A DNA stretch of 45,729 nucleotides from NCBI GenBank assembly GCA_031177735.1, contig JAPSKJ010000001.1:1-45729 (forward strand), read 5' to 3'. Positions 16,340 through 24,402 of the stretch are shown in pieces. How positions within the stretch are numbered: the first letter of the stretch is position 1; every line of letters begins with the position of its first letter. Origin of the DNA: Nocardioides sp. (GTDB lineage Bacteria; Actinomycetota; Actinomycetes; Propionibacteriales; Nocardioidaceae). Made by a program: the position numbers and the translations under genes. Below the pieces are notes generated by a model, which did no database searches, had not been told where the DNA came from, and saw only the letters and a list, made by a program, of their open reading frames with translations.

Positions 16340-17160
16340 GACAGACCTCCTGCGAACTGCGATGCGGCCACCATCTCGGGCCCGAGGAACCTGCGCCCGA
16401 TCGTCTCGAACTCCGCCGGCGAGCCGGTCGTGAGGAAGGAGTACGTCGGGTCGCCACTCTCGCGCATCAGGCCGCCCGCGGCGAGGACCTGGTACAGCTC
16501 CTTCGCGCTCTCCTCCGCACTGCTCACCATCGTCACGTTCCCACCCATGACGTAGGAGATGACTCCGGTGAGCAGCGGGTAGTGGGTGCAGCCGAGGATC
16601 AAGGTGTCGATGCCGGCGCTGGTGAGCGGGTCGAGGTAGTCGTGCGCGGCACTGAGCAGCTCGGGGCCACCGACCACACCTGCCTCGACGAAGTCGACGA
16701 ACCGCGGGCACGCCTGGGTGGTGAGCTGGACGTGGGGAGCAGCCGCGAAGGCGTCCGCGTAGGCCATCGACTCCGCGGTCGCCCGGGTGCAGATCACCCC
16801 GATCCGGCCGGTGCGGCTGGCCGCGACCGCGCGCCGTGTGGCGGGGAGGATCACCTCGACGACCGGCACGTCGTAGCGCTCACGAGCGTCGCGCAGCATC
16901 GCGGCGCTGGCCGAGTTGCACGCGATGACCAGCGCTTTCACGCCCTGGTCGACGAGGTGGTCGAGGCACTCCAGGGCGTACTCGCGCACCTCGGCGATCG
17001 GCTTGGGGCCGTACGGCGCCCGGGCGGTGTCACCGAGGTAACGGATCGACTCGTGCGGCAGCTGGTCGATGACCGCCCGCGCCACCGTCAGCCCGCCGAA
17101 GCCGGAGTCGAAGATGCCGATCGGGGCGTCGACGTCGAGAGCAGCCAGGTTGGGGGGCAC
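16336..17160 (-). CDS. murI: Glutamate racemase
   Basis: A 274-residue glutamate racemase that makes D-glutamate for peptidoglycan. IGIFDSGFGGLTVARA carries Asp18. The two catalytic cysteines lie in ACNSASA (Cys81) and LGCTHYPLL (near 192), so both half-sites are intact. I chose GTG 17160 because TAACGT lies 8 bases upstream; a TTG three codons earlier is in frame but lacks support. It is coupled to the Rv1339-like gene by an ATGA overlap, as in the conserved actinobacterial cluster. Confidence 0.95.
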   Translation of the reverse strand: MPPNLAALDVDAPIGIFDSGFGGLTVARAVIDQLPHESIRYLGDTARAPYGPKPIAEVREYALECLDHLVDQGVKALVIACNSASAAMLRDARERYDVPVVEVILPATRRAVAASRTGRIGVICTRATAESMAYADAFAAAPHVQLTTQACPRFVDFVEAGVVGGPELLSAAHDYLDPLTSAGIDTLILGCTHYPLLTGVISYVMGGNVTMVSSAEESAKELYQVLAAGGLMRESGDPTYSFLTTGSPAEFETIGRRFLGPEMVAASQFAGGLS

Positions 17161-17168
17161 GAGAGGCA

Positions 17169-17174
17169 ACGTTA
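17169..17174 (-). promoter_or_regulatory. -10 box TAACGT upstream of murI
   Basis: TAACGT on the minus strand is 8 bases before GTG 17160, suggesting a leaderless murI mRNA. Confidence 0.5.
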
Positions 17175-17240
17175 AGCCGTCACACCCCCGAGCGCAGCCG
17201 CCCGTGACGCACCCGACGTGAGTCGCGGATCACGGCGACG

Positions 17241-17246
17241 TACCCT
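17241..17246 (+). promoter_or_regulatory. -10 box TACCCT, secreted phosphodiesterase
   Basis: TACCCT lies 8 bases before GTG 17255. No ribosome site is seen between them. Confidence 0.45.
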
Positions 17247-17254
17247 CGGCAAGC

Positions 17255-18280
17255 GTGACCCGCACCCGGATGCCCTCCCCCGCACTCCCGCACGCCCTGA
17301 GTCGGCTCCGCGCCGCGCTGGGGGTGCTCGGCTCCGCCGCGCTCGCCGCGACGCTGCTCACCGGCCCCGCCCAGCCCGGTGCGGCCGCCGTCGGACCCGC
17401 CGACCGGGTGCTGGCGATCTCGATCGACGGGCTCAACCCTGCGGCGCTGCGTCGGTTGGGAGTCCCGGGGGCACCGGCGTTCCACCGCCTGCTCACCGAG
17501 GGCGCCGGCACCCTCAACGCCCGCACCGAGGCGGAGATGACCGTGACGCTGCCCAACCACACCAGCATGCTGACCGGCCGACGGATCCGGCTGGGCCAGG
17601 GCGGGCACGGCGTGACGTGGGACGACGACCGCCCCGGGTCCACGGTGCCGACCGGGTCGTCGGTCTACTCGGTGGTCGACGCCGCCGGCGGCTCCACCGC
17701 GATGTTCACCACCAAGCCGAAGTTCGCGCTCTACGACCGCTCCTGGCCGATCGACCGCTTCGTGGCCGACGAGCGCACCCGCCGCCTGGTCCGCACGGCG
17801 AGCGCCGACCTGGTCGAGGCCGACCGCGACTTCACCTTCCTCCACCTCTCGCTCCCGGACGCGGCGGGTCACGAGCACCGCGGGATGAGCGCCGCCTACC
17901 TCGACGCGGTGCGCCGCACCGACCGACTCCTCGGCCGGGTGCTGGACGCGGCTGCCGCCGAGTCCGGGCTCACCGTCATCCTGACCGCCGACCACGGGTT
18001 CGCCCGCGGCACGACGAGCCACTCGCGGCGCACGCTGCGCGCCAACTACACGGTGCCGTTCCTCGTCTGGGGGCCCGGCGTCACGCCGGGTGACCTCTAC
18101 GCGCTCAACCCCGGCTACACCGACCCCGGCCGGGCGCGGGCGAGGTACGCCGGCGCGCAGCCGGTCCGCAACGGCGACCTGGCCAACCTGGCCACCGCCG
18201 TCCTCGGCCTCGACCCGGTCCCGGGGAGCGAGCTGGGAGTCTCCCCGACGCTCGAGGTCGGGCCGGCCTCAGCGCCGTGA
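17255..18280 (+). CDS. Secreted alkaline-phosphatase-superfamily phosphodiesterase
   Basis: A 341-residue protein of the nucleotide pyrophosphatase/phosphodiesterase (type I phosphodiesterase) family. An N-terminal basic stretch, hydrophobic helix (residues 20-36) and Ala-rich cleavage region near 45 form a signal peptide. Metal and catalytic residues are present: Asp58 in ISIDG, nucleophile Thr98 in TVTLPNHT, the DAAGHEH pair, and TADHGFARG near the C-terminus. It should hydrolyse nucleotide or other phosphodiesters outside the cell. It is a single plus-strand gene between murI and DUF3152, and its 3' end overlaps the convergent DUF3152 gene by 12 bp. Confidence 0.88.
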   Translation: MTRTRMPSPALPHALSRLRAALGVLGSAALAATLLTGPAQPGAAAVGPADRVLAISIDGLNPAALRRLGVPGAPAFHRLLTEGAGTLNARTEAEMTVTLPNHTSMLTGRRIRLGQGGHGVTWDDDRPGSTVPTGSSVYSVVDAAGGSTAMFTTKPKFALYDRSWPIDRFVADERTRRLVRTASADLVEADRDFTFLHLSLPDAAGHEHRGMSAAYLDAVRRTDRLLGRVLDAAAAESGLTVILTADHGFARGTTSHSRRTLRANYTVPFLVWGPGVTPGDLYALNPGYTDPGRARARYAGAQPVRNGDLANLATAVLGLDPVPGSELGVSPTLEVGPASAP

Positions 18281-18904
18281 GGCGATCTCGCCGGGAGTCG
18301 GCCAGGGGTTGAAGCGGCACCCGCCGAGCCCCTTGGACTGCTGCATCATCACCGGCGCCTTCACCCCCGGGCGGGGGCAACCGACGTGGCCGAGGCCGAG
18401 GAAGTGCCCCACCTCGTGGTTGACCACCATGTGCCGGTAGTCGCGCAGCGTCCCCCTGCTCGCGTTCCAGGCCGGTGACGCGGTCAGCCAGCGGGCCTGG
18501 TTGATCACGACGTAGCGGCCGACCCGGCAGCTCCAGGTCGCGCTGCACCCCGACGAGAACGTCGGCACGGTGGCGGCCTCGGCGAGCACGACCGTCATCG
18601 AGCCGCCCCGTGGGACCCGCACGAAGCGGATGCCCGCCGCGCGCCACCCGCGGCGGTGGTCGAGCGTCTCCTGCACCTGCCGGCGGAAGACGCGCACGTC
18701 AGCGGAGATCCGACCGCGGGTGCGGACCTCGTAGCGGATCGTGCGACGCACCTTGGGCTTGGCCAGCCGCTCGGCCGGCTCGGCGCTCGAGCCGCGAGCG
18801 CCGGCGAGCGCATCGAGTTCTCTTGGGTCCCCCGGGGTGCCCGCGGCCGCCGGTGAGGCCAGCAGTCCGAGGACCAGGAGGGTCCCGAGGATCAGGCGCC
18901 TCAT
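18269..18904 (-). CDS. Secreted DUF3152 protein with zinc-metalloprotease motif
   Basis: A 211-residue secreted protein of the DUF3152 family. The signal peptide runs to about Ala21 (SPAAAG). The conserved domain spans roughly 55-210. It contains HEVGHFLGLGH (163-173), the HExxHxxGxxH zinc site of metzincin-like proteases, plus a Met-turn-like VMMQQS near 186. Four Cys (C120, C126, C176, C196) may form disulfides. Activity has not been established for the family as far as I know. Its ATG overlaps the cysM stop by 4 bp, so an envelope protease is translationally coupled to a cytosolic cysteine synthase. Confidence 0.88.
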   Translation of the reverse strand: MRRLILGTLLVLGLLASPAAAGTPGDPRELDALAGARGSSAEPAERLAKPKVRRTIRYEVRTRGRISADVRVFRRQVQETLDHRRGWRAAGIRFVRVPRGGSMTVVLAEAATVPTFSSGCSATWSCRVGRYVVINQARWLTASPAWNASRGTLRDYRHMVVNHEVGHFLGLGHVGCPRPGVKAPVMMQQSKGLGGCRFNPWPTPGEIASRR

Positions 18905-19848
18905 GCCCAGAGCTGACCTTCGAGACGGTCCTCGGCGTCGTCGACGGTGCCCTCGTAGGCACCGGTCGAGAGGTACTTCCAGCCACCGTCGGCGACGACG
19001 AACGCGATGTCGGCGCTCTCCCCGGCCTTGACCGCCTTCGCGGCCTGGCCGAGCGCGGCGTGCAGGATCGCACCGGTGGAGATCCCGGCGAAGATCCCCT
19101 CCAGCTCGAGCAGCTCACGCACCCGCCGCACGGCGTCGCGCGGGCCGACCGAGAAGCGCGCGTCGATGAGGGAGGCGTCGTACAGCTCGGGCACGAAGCC
19201 CTCGTCGAGGTTGCGCAGACCGTAGACGAGCTCGCCGTAGCGGGGCTCGGCGGCGACGATCCGCACCTCGGGCTTGGCGCGGCGGAAGAAGCGCGAGACG
19301 CCCATCAGCGTGCCCGTGGTGCCGAGCCCCGCCACGAAGTGGGTGATGGAGGGCAGGTCGGCGAGCAGCTCGGGGCCGGTGCCCTCCTCGTGAGCGCGCG
19401 CGTTGGCGAGGTTGCCGTACTGGTAGAGCATCACCCAGTCGGGGTGCTCCGCGGCGATCTGCTTGGCGACCCGCACGGCCTCGTTGGACCCGCCGGCGGC
19501 CGGTGAGGAGACGATCTCCGCACCCCACATCCGCAGCAGCTGGCGGCGCTCCTCGGAGGTGTTCTCCGGCATGACGCAGACGATGCGATAGCCCTTGAGC
19601 TTGGCCGCCATCGCCAGCGAGATGCCGGTGTTGCCCGACGTCGGCTCCAAGATGGTGCAGCCGGGACGGAGGGTGCCGTCCTTCTCGGCCTCCTCGATCA
19701 TCTGCAGGGCCGGGCGGTCCTTGATGGAGCCGGTCGGGTTGCGGTCCTCCAGCTTGGCCCAGAGCCGGACCTCGGGTGTGGGCGACAGCCGCGGCAGCCC
19801 GACCAGCGGCGTGCCGCCGACCGAGGCCAGCAGGTTGTCGAAGCGCAT
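18901..19848 (-). CDS. cysM: CysO-dependent cysteine synthase
   Basis: A 315-residue PLP-dependent synthase of the cysteine synthase family. Lys43 in NPTGSIKDRP binds PLP, and SGNTG (71-75) binds the substrate carboxylate. GTTGTLMGV is the phosphate-binding loop. The C-terminal tail GQLWA resembles the CysM tail that closes over the active site. In M. tuberculosis CysM joins O-phosphoserine to CysO thiocarboxylate, and cysO and mec lie in this window, so that role is inferred over a sulfide-using CysK. GAGACT lies 6 bases before ATG 19848. It is separated from cysO by a 6.4-kb signalling cassette. Confidence 0.93.
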   Translation of the reverse strand: MRFDNLLASVGGTPLVGLPRLSPTPEVRLWAKLEDRNPTGSIKDRPALQMIEEAEKDGTLRPGCTILEPTSGNTGISLAMAAKLKGYRIVCVMPENTSEERRQLLRMWGAEIVSSPAAGGSNEAVRVAKQIAAEHPDWVMLYQYGNLANARAHEEGTGPELLADLPSITHFVAGLGTTGTLMGVSRFFRRAKPEVRIVAAEPRYGELVYGLRNLDEGFVPELYDASLIDARFSVGPRDAVRRVRELLELEGIFAGISTGAILHAALGQAAKAVKAGESADIAFVVADGGWKYLSTGAYEGTVDDAEDRLEGQLWA

Positions 19849-19960
19849 GGCACCAGTCTCGCACCCGGCGCTTCGCTGACGCCCTTCGGCGGGGTGCGGG
19901 CGCACCTCCACGCGATCCCGACCACAGCCGGGCGCGACGGTCGGCCCGTGGCCGGGGCCA

Positions 19961-20032
19961 GTGGTCGGCCTCGTGGTCGACCTCCTGGTCGGCCTGGTGG
20001 TCGGCCTCGTGGTCGGCCTCCTGGTCGGGCCT
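19961..20032 (+). repeat. 12-bp tandem repeat (six units, 36-bp superunit)
   Basis: Six units of GTGGTCGGCCTC or close variants occur in a row. The pattern of first bases (G, G, C; G, G, C) shows that a 36-bp block was duplicated: 19961-19996 against 19997-20032. It lies upstream of the DUF2306 gene. Read in that gene's frame it would encode a Val/Leu/Gly-rich, membrane-helix-like string, so a longer N-terminus starting at GTG 19961 is possible but not favoured. Confidence 0.85.
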
Positions 20033-20098
20033 TATGGTCGGTGGATCCCGGCCTGGTGGCCGATGTGGCGACCGGGGCGATGGGCCGATCCTCGTGGC

Positions 20099-20782
20099 AT
20101 GTCCCTCACCGCCGCCCGCCCGGCCGCACCGACCCGCAAGCCTCACCGCCGCCAGTGGCTGGTGCCGGCCGGCCTGCTGCTCCTCGCGCTGGTCCCGGTG
20201 GCCGCCGGATCGGCCCGACTCGCCGAGCTGGCGGGTGACCCCGTCGTGACCGCGGAGAACGCGCGCTTCGTCAGCACCCCCGTCCCGGTGGTGGTCCACA
20301 TCGTCGCGGTCACGGTCTACGCAGTGCTGGGTGCGTTGCAGTTCGTGCCGCGGCTGCGCCGGGGCGCGTGGCACCGGGTGGCGGGCGTCGTGCTGGTGCC
20401 CGCCGGGCTGGTCACCGCGCTCACCGGCCTCTGGATGACGGCGTTCTACGACCTGCCCGAGAAGGACACCGCCGTGGTCAACGGCGCGCGGTACGTCGTT
20501 GGGTCGGTGATGCTGGTCGGGCTGGTCCTCGCGGTCCGGGCGCTGTTCCGGCACGACTACCGCACCCACGGCGCCTGGATGACGCGCGCCTACGCGCTCG
20601 CCATGGGCGCCGGGACGCAGGCCGTCCTGCTCGGTCCGGTCGCGATCCTCGCCGCCGCGACCGGCGTGGCGGCCGACAGCCGTCCACTGATCGCCGTGTC
20701 GAGCACCCTGATGGTGCTGGCCTGGGTCCTCAACGCGCTCGTCGCCGAGCGGGCCATCCGGCGGCGTCGCGCCCGCCGATGA
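20099..20782 (+). CDS. DUF2306-family membrane protein
   Basis: A 227-residue polytopic membrane protein with about six helices: residues 20-40, 62-82, 92-115, 128-150, 168-190 and 198-215. Conserved His, Arg and Gly positions (GALQFVPRLRR, HRVAGVVL, HGAWMTRAYAL) fit DUF2306, which resembles the cytochrome b561 fold. Function is not known. ATG 20099 has GATCCT 6 bases upstream and no ribosome site. In-frame sequence continues upstream through the 12-bp repeat, so the start is uncertain. It heads a seven-gene plus-strand array and ends 14 bases before the kinase start chosen here. Confidence 0.75.
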   Translation: MSLTAARPAAPTRKPHRRQWLVPAGLLLLALVPVAAGSARLAELAGDPVVTAENARFVSTPVPVVVHIVAVTVYAVLGALQFVPRLRRGAWHRVAGVVLVPAGLVTALTGLWMTAFYDLPEKDTAVVNGARYVVGSVMLVGLVLAVRALFRHDYRTHGAWMTRAYALAMGAGTQAVLLGPVAILAAATGVAADSRPLIAVSSTLMVLAWVLNALVAERAIRRRRARR

Positions 20783-20783
20783 C

Positions 20784-20789
20784 TAACAT
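20784..20789 (+). promoter_or_regulatory. -10 box TAACAT, leaderless start of the second kinase
   Basis: TAACAT is 7 bases before ATG 20797. The ATG at 20779 overlaps the DUF2306 stop (ATGA) in the same frame, so the kinase could be read by coupling from a long mRNA or from its own leaderless mRNA. Confidence 0.5.
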
Positions 20790-20796
20790 CGCCGGC

Positions 20797-21960
20797 ATGC
20801 GCGCGGTCGGGCTCCTCCTGCGCCGACCGCCGGCGCCGGGCGAGCGGCGTCCCCGCCCTGATGACTGGGGCGTGGTCGCGGTCATCGCGGCTGCGGTCGT
20901 CGTGGAGACCATCGTGCGCAGCGAGGTGACCCGGCCCGCGCTCGCCGCCGTGGTGACGGCTGCCGGCGCACTGGCCCTGCCGTGGCGGCGCCAGCACCCG
21001 TTGGCGGTGCTGCTCTGGACCACCGGTTCTGGTGCGGTGGCCGCCGTGGTGCACCTCGCCGCCTCGGTTCCCCAGGTGACGCCGGGCTCCGCGGTCGGGC
21101 TCGCGCTGGCGCCGTACGCGCTGTACCGCTGGGGTTCGGGCGGGGCGGCCGCGACGGGCACCGCGGTGCTCGCCGCGTCCATCGGCGTCTCCGCGGCCGC
21201 GAGCGGCAACGGCTGGTCCGACGTCGTCGGAGCCAGCGTCGTGGTGACCCTGCTCGCCCTGCTCGCGGAGCTCAACCGGCAGCGGGTCGCCTCGCGAGCC
21301 CGGGAGCTCGACCGGGCCCGGATGCTCGAGCGCGAGCACATCGCCCGGGACCTGCACGACACGGTCGCCCACCGGCTCTCCGCCGTCGCGGTCCGCGCAC
21401 AGGCCGGCCAGGTCCAGGCGGTGCAGGACCCGGCGTACGCCGTCGACGCGCTCCGCGTCGTCGAGGACGAGGCGCGCCGCGCCCTGACCGAGATGCGCGA
21501 CCTGGTGCGGATGCTGCGGGAGAGCGGCACGCCAGAGCAGGGCCCGGGGATCGCGGACGTGCTGCTGCTCGCCGAGGACGGTCCACCTCCCGTGCGGGTG
21601 AGCATCGACGGCGGACTGGGGCCGCTGGCACCGGAGACGGCCACCGCGGTGTTCCGCATCGCCCAGGAGGCGGTCACCAACACCCGGCGGCACGCCCGCG
21701 GAGCGACCGCCGTCACGGTGCGGATCGGCCGCGAGGCCGACGACGTGCTGCTCGAGGTGTGCGACGACGGCCGCCCTGCTCCCGCGCCGCAGGGCCGACC
21801 GACCCACGAGATGGGCTTCGGCCTGATCGGGATGGCGGAGCGGGCGACCGCCCTGGGCGGCACCCTGGAGGCCGGCCCCGTCGCCTCCGGCCGGGCCGGC
21901 GGCGATCACGGCTGGGCGGTGCGCGCCCGGCTGCCGGCCACCACGAGAGGGGTCCGATGA
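20797..21960 (+). CDS. NarL-type sensor histidine kinase
   Basis: A 387-residue kinase with hydrophobic helices between about 26 and 158 and little extracellular sequence. A short coiled linker leads to HisKA_3 (EREHIARDLHDTVAHRLS, His187) and then HATPase_c (IAQEAVTNTRRHA N-box, MGFGLIGMAERA G-box). It is coupled to its regulator by a 4-bp ATGA overlap. The start is either ATG 20797 (TAACAT box 7 bases upstream) or ATG 20779, six codons longer, overlapping the DUF2306 stop. It probably controls the ABC exporter downstream. Confidence 0.9.
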   Translation: MRAVGLLLRRPPAPGERRPRPDDWGVVAVIAAAVVVETIVRSEVTRPALAAVVTAAGALALPWRRQHPLAVLLWTTGSGAVAAVVHLAASVPQVTPGSAVGLALAPYALYRWGSGGAAATGTAVLAASIGVSAAASGNGWSDVVGASVVVTLLALLAELNRQRVASRARELDRARMLEREHIARDLHDTVAHRLSAVAVRAQAGQVQAVQDPAYAVDALRVVEDEARRALTEMRDLVRMLRESGTPEQGPGIADVLLLAEDGPPPVRVSIDGGLGPLAPETATAVFRIAQEAVTNTRRHARGATAVTVRIGREADDVLLEVCDDGRPAPAPQGRPTHEMGFGLIGMAERATALGGTLEAGPVASGRAGGDHGWAVRARLPATTRGVR

Positions 21961-22643
21961 CCATCACGGTCCTGGTCGCCGACGACCAGGAGATCGTGCG
22001 CACCGGCCTGTGCACCATCCTCGACGCCCAGCCGGACATCGAGGTCGTCGCCGCGGTGGGCGACGGCGAGCAGGCGGTCCGCGAGGCGCGCCGGCTGCGC
22101 CCCGACGTCTGCCTGCTCGACATCCGGATGCCGGTGCTGGACGGCGTCGCCGCGACCCGGGCGCTCGCCGGCCCCGACGTGGCGGACCCGATGGCGGTGG
22201 TGGTCATCACGACCTTCGACCTCGACGAGCACGTCCACGATGCCCTGGCCGCCGGCGCCCGAGGCTTCCTGCTCAAGGATGCCGGGCCCGCCCTGCTCGC
22301 CCAGGCCGTGCACGCGGCGGCCGACGGTGAGGCGCTGATCGACCCGACGGTCACGGTGCGGCTGCTGCAGCACTTCGCCCGGCCGGCCCGCCGCAAGCGA
22401 CGCCGGCCCGCCCAGCCACTGAGCCCACGCGAGGAGGCCGTGCTCCGCCTGGTCGCAGCGGGTCGGACCAACGCCGAGATCACCGCCGAGCTGCACCTGG
22501 GCCTGAGCACGGTGAAGACACACCTCGCCGCGATCATGGCCAAGACGGGCACCCGCAACCGGGTGGAGGTCGCCCGTTGGGCCTATGAGTCCGGGTGGGA
22601 GCCGCCCGCCGACGAGATCGGGCGGCATCAGCCGATCGGATGA
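21957..22643 (+). CDS. NarL/LuxR-family response regulator
   Basis: A 228-residue regulator. The receiver has Asp9-Asp10, phospho-acceptor Asp55 (LLDIRMP), Thr in VITTFD and Lys in FLLKD. A basic linker (ARPARRKRRRPAQ) leads to a LuxR helix-turn-helix, LSPREEAVLRLVAAGRTNAE then STVKTHLAAIMAKTG. A GAGAGGGG ribosome site precedes the ATG, which overlaps the kinase stop. A dyad spanning its own stop codon (22625-22646) may be a binding site in front of the ABC genes. Confidence 0.93.
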   Translation: MTITVLVADDQEIVRTGLCTILDAQPDIEVVAAVGDGEQAVREARRLRPDVCLLDIRMPVLDGVAATRALAGPDVADPMAVVVITTFDLDEHVHDALAAGARGFLLKDAGPALLAQAVHAAADGEALIDPTVTVRLLQHFARPARRKRRRPAQPLSPREEAVLRLVAAGRTNAEITAELHLGLSTVKTHLAAIMAKTGTRNRVEVARWAYESGWEPPADEIGRHQPIG

Positions 22644-22654
22644 TGCCGATCGGC
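22625..22654. promoter_or_regulatory. Candidate response-regulator operator before ABC genes
   Basis: GCATCAGCCGA/TCGGATGATGC is a 22-bp dyad (22625-22646) with 10 of 11 pairs matched, centred on CCGATCGG. A second CCGATCGG follows at 22647-22654, so the two cores are 15 bp apart. The site spans the regulator's stop codon and lies about 50 bp upstream of the ABC ATPase start. Confidence 0.45.
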
Positions 22655-22701
22655 GCCTGCTGATCGATGTCCGCCCTGCCCGCGGCCACCAGGCTGGAGG
22701 C

Positions 22702-23640
22702 ATGAGAGCACCCGCAGTGGTCGTGGACGACCTGCGCAAGCGATACGGCGACACGGCCGCGGTCGACGGCGTGAGCTTCGCCGTCGAGCACGGCGAGATC
22801 TTCGGCATCCTCGGTCCCAACGGGGCGGGCAAGACAACGATCGTCGAGTCGATCGCCGGTCTCCGCACGGGCGACGCCGGCAGCATCCGGGTGCACGGGG
22901 TCGACCCGTGGACCGACCGGGAGGCACTGACCCGGATCCTGGGCATCCAGCTCCAGGAGAGCCGGCTGCAGGCCAAGATCACCGTCCGGGAAGCGCTCGA
23001 GCTGTGGTCGGCGTTCTACGACGACCCGCTCCCCTGGCGCGACCTCGCCGCGCGCGTCGGGCTGGCCGGCCTGCTGGCCGCTCGGTTCAGCAAGCTCAGC
23101 GGCGGCCAGCAGCAGCGGCTCTCGATCGCCCTCGCCCTGGTCGGCCGGCCACAGGTGGCGATCCTCGACGAGCTGAGCACCGGCCTCGACCCGCGGGTGC
23201 GCCAGGAGGTGTGGCAGCTGGTTCGCGAGGTGCGGGACACCGGCGTGACGATCTTGTTGGTGACCCACTCGATGGAGGAGGCGCAGCACCTGTGCGACCG
23301 GGTCGCGATCGTCGACGGCGGCCGGATCCGCGCCCTCGACACGCCGGTCGGCCTCATCCGCGCCGCCGGCGCCGGGACCACCATGAGGTTCACGCCCTCG
23401 GCGCCGATCGACCTCCAGTCGTTGCGCGAGCTCGCCGGGGTGAGCTCGGTCCACGCTGATGGTGGCGGACGTGTGGTGGTGCAGGGGTCGGAGGACGCGG
23501 TGGTCCTGGTCATGAGCAGCCTGGCCGCCCAGCGGGCCGTCCCGCAGGGCCTGCACGTGGCGTCCGGCTCGCTCGACAGCGCCTACCTCGACCTGACCGC
23601 CGCCGAGACCGCCGCCGAGACCGCGGAGGAGCACCGGTGA
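22702..23640 (+). CDS. ABC transporter ATP-binding protein
   Basis: A 312-residue ABC ATPase. Walker A GPNGAGKTT is at 38-46. The signature LSGGQQQRLSIAL is canonical, Walker B is VAILDELSTGLDP, and the switch is LLVTHSMEEAQ. A C-terminal 80-residue domain is typical of DrrA-like drug exporters. GGAGG sits only one base before ATG 22702, too close to be a good ribosome site, whereas CAGGCT lies 6 bases upstream; a leaderless mRNA is possible. It pairs with the next permease by a GTGA overlap and is flanked by two two-component systems. Confidence 0.94.
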   Translation: MRAPAVVVDDLRKRYGDTAAVDGVSFAVEHGEIFGILGPNGAGKTTIVESIAGLRTGDAGSIRVHGVDPWTDREALTRILGIQLQESRLQAKITVREALELWSAFYDDPLPWRDLAARVGLAGLLAARFSKLSGGQQQRLSIALALVGRPQVAILDELSTGLDPRVRQEVWQLVREVRDTGVTILLVTHSMEEAQHLCDRVAIVDGGRIRALDTPVGLIRAAGAGTTMRFTPSAPIDLQSLRELAGVSSVHADGGGRVVVQGSEDAVVLVMSSLAAQRAVPQGLHVASGSLDSAYLDLTAAETAAETAEEHR

Positions 23641-24389
23641 GCACGAGTCCCGGGACCACGGCGGTGCTGCGCACCGAGGCCCGCCTGTTCGGACGCGAGC
23701 TGGGCTCGCTGTTCTGGATCGTCGTCTTCCCGACCGCACTGCTGTGCATCCTCGGTGCGATCCCGAGCTTCCGCGAGCCCGGCGAGTGGAGCGAGCAGGG
23801 CCTGCGGGTGATCGACTTCTACGTCCCGACCAGCATCCTGCTCTCCATGGTGCTCGCCGCGATCATGGCCATGCCGCCGGTGGTGTTCGCCTACCGTGAG
23901 GGCGGCGTGCTCCGCCGCCTCCGCACGACACCGGTCGGCCCCTCAGCGATCCTGATCGCCCAGGTGATGCTGCACGCCGCCGCCGTCCTCGCCTCGTCGG
24001 TGCTGGTCTTCGTGGTCGGCGCGGTCGCCTTCGACACCCCGCTGCCCGAGTCGTGGGCCGGCTACCTGCTCGCCTACCTCCTCGCCGTGGTGGCCGCCTT
24101 CTCGATCGGCGCCGTCGTCACCGCGGTCACCCCGAACGCCCGGGTCGGCACCGCGATCGGCACCATCGTGTTCTTCCCGGCGATGTTCACCGCCGGCGTG
24201 TGGGTCCCGATCCAGGCGCTGCCGGACACGCTGCGCACGGTCCTCGGCTTCACCCCGCTGAGCGCCGCCAGTGAGGCGATGACCGATGCGATGGCCGGAG
24301 GGTTCCCCGACCTCAGCCACCTGGCCGTCGTCGCTGCCTGGGGTGCGGTCCTCTCGCTGATCGCGGTGCGGACCTTCCGCTGGGAGTGA
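23637..24389 (+). CDS. ABC-2-type permease (DrrB-like)
   Basis: A 250-residue ABC-2 permease with six predicted helices: about 25-45, 65-85, 102-128, 140-165, 175-195 and 225-245. The segment YREGGVLRRLRTTPVGP between helices 2 and 3 is the conserved cytoplasmic coupling loop of daunorubicin-type exporters. GTG 23637 overlaps the ATPase stop by 4 bp. With the ATPase it forms an exporter for an unknown, probably hydrophobic, substrate. Confidence 0.9.
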   Translation: MSTSPGTTAVLRTEARLFGRELGSLFWIVVFPTALLCILGAIPSFREPGEWSEQGLRVIDFYVPTSILLSMVLAAIMAMPPVVFAYREGGVLRRLRTTPVGPSAILIAQVMLHAAAVLASSVLVFVVGAVAFDTPLPESWAGYLLAYLLAVVAAFSIGAVVTAVTPNARVGTAIGTIVFFPAMFTAGVWVPIQALPDTLRTVLGFTPLSAASEAMTDAMAGGFPDLSHLAVVAAWGAVLSLIAVRTFRWE

Positions 24390-24402
24390 GAGGCTCGGCG
24401 CC

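Noticed and set aside
19115..20569. A 484-codon minus-strand frame with an Asp/His/Glu/Ala repeat
   Set aside because: The repeat is the complement of the 12-bp minisatellite; the frame overlaps cysM in the wrong register and DUF2306 antisense.
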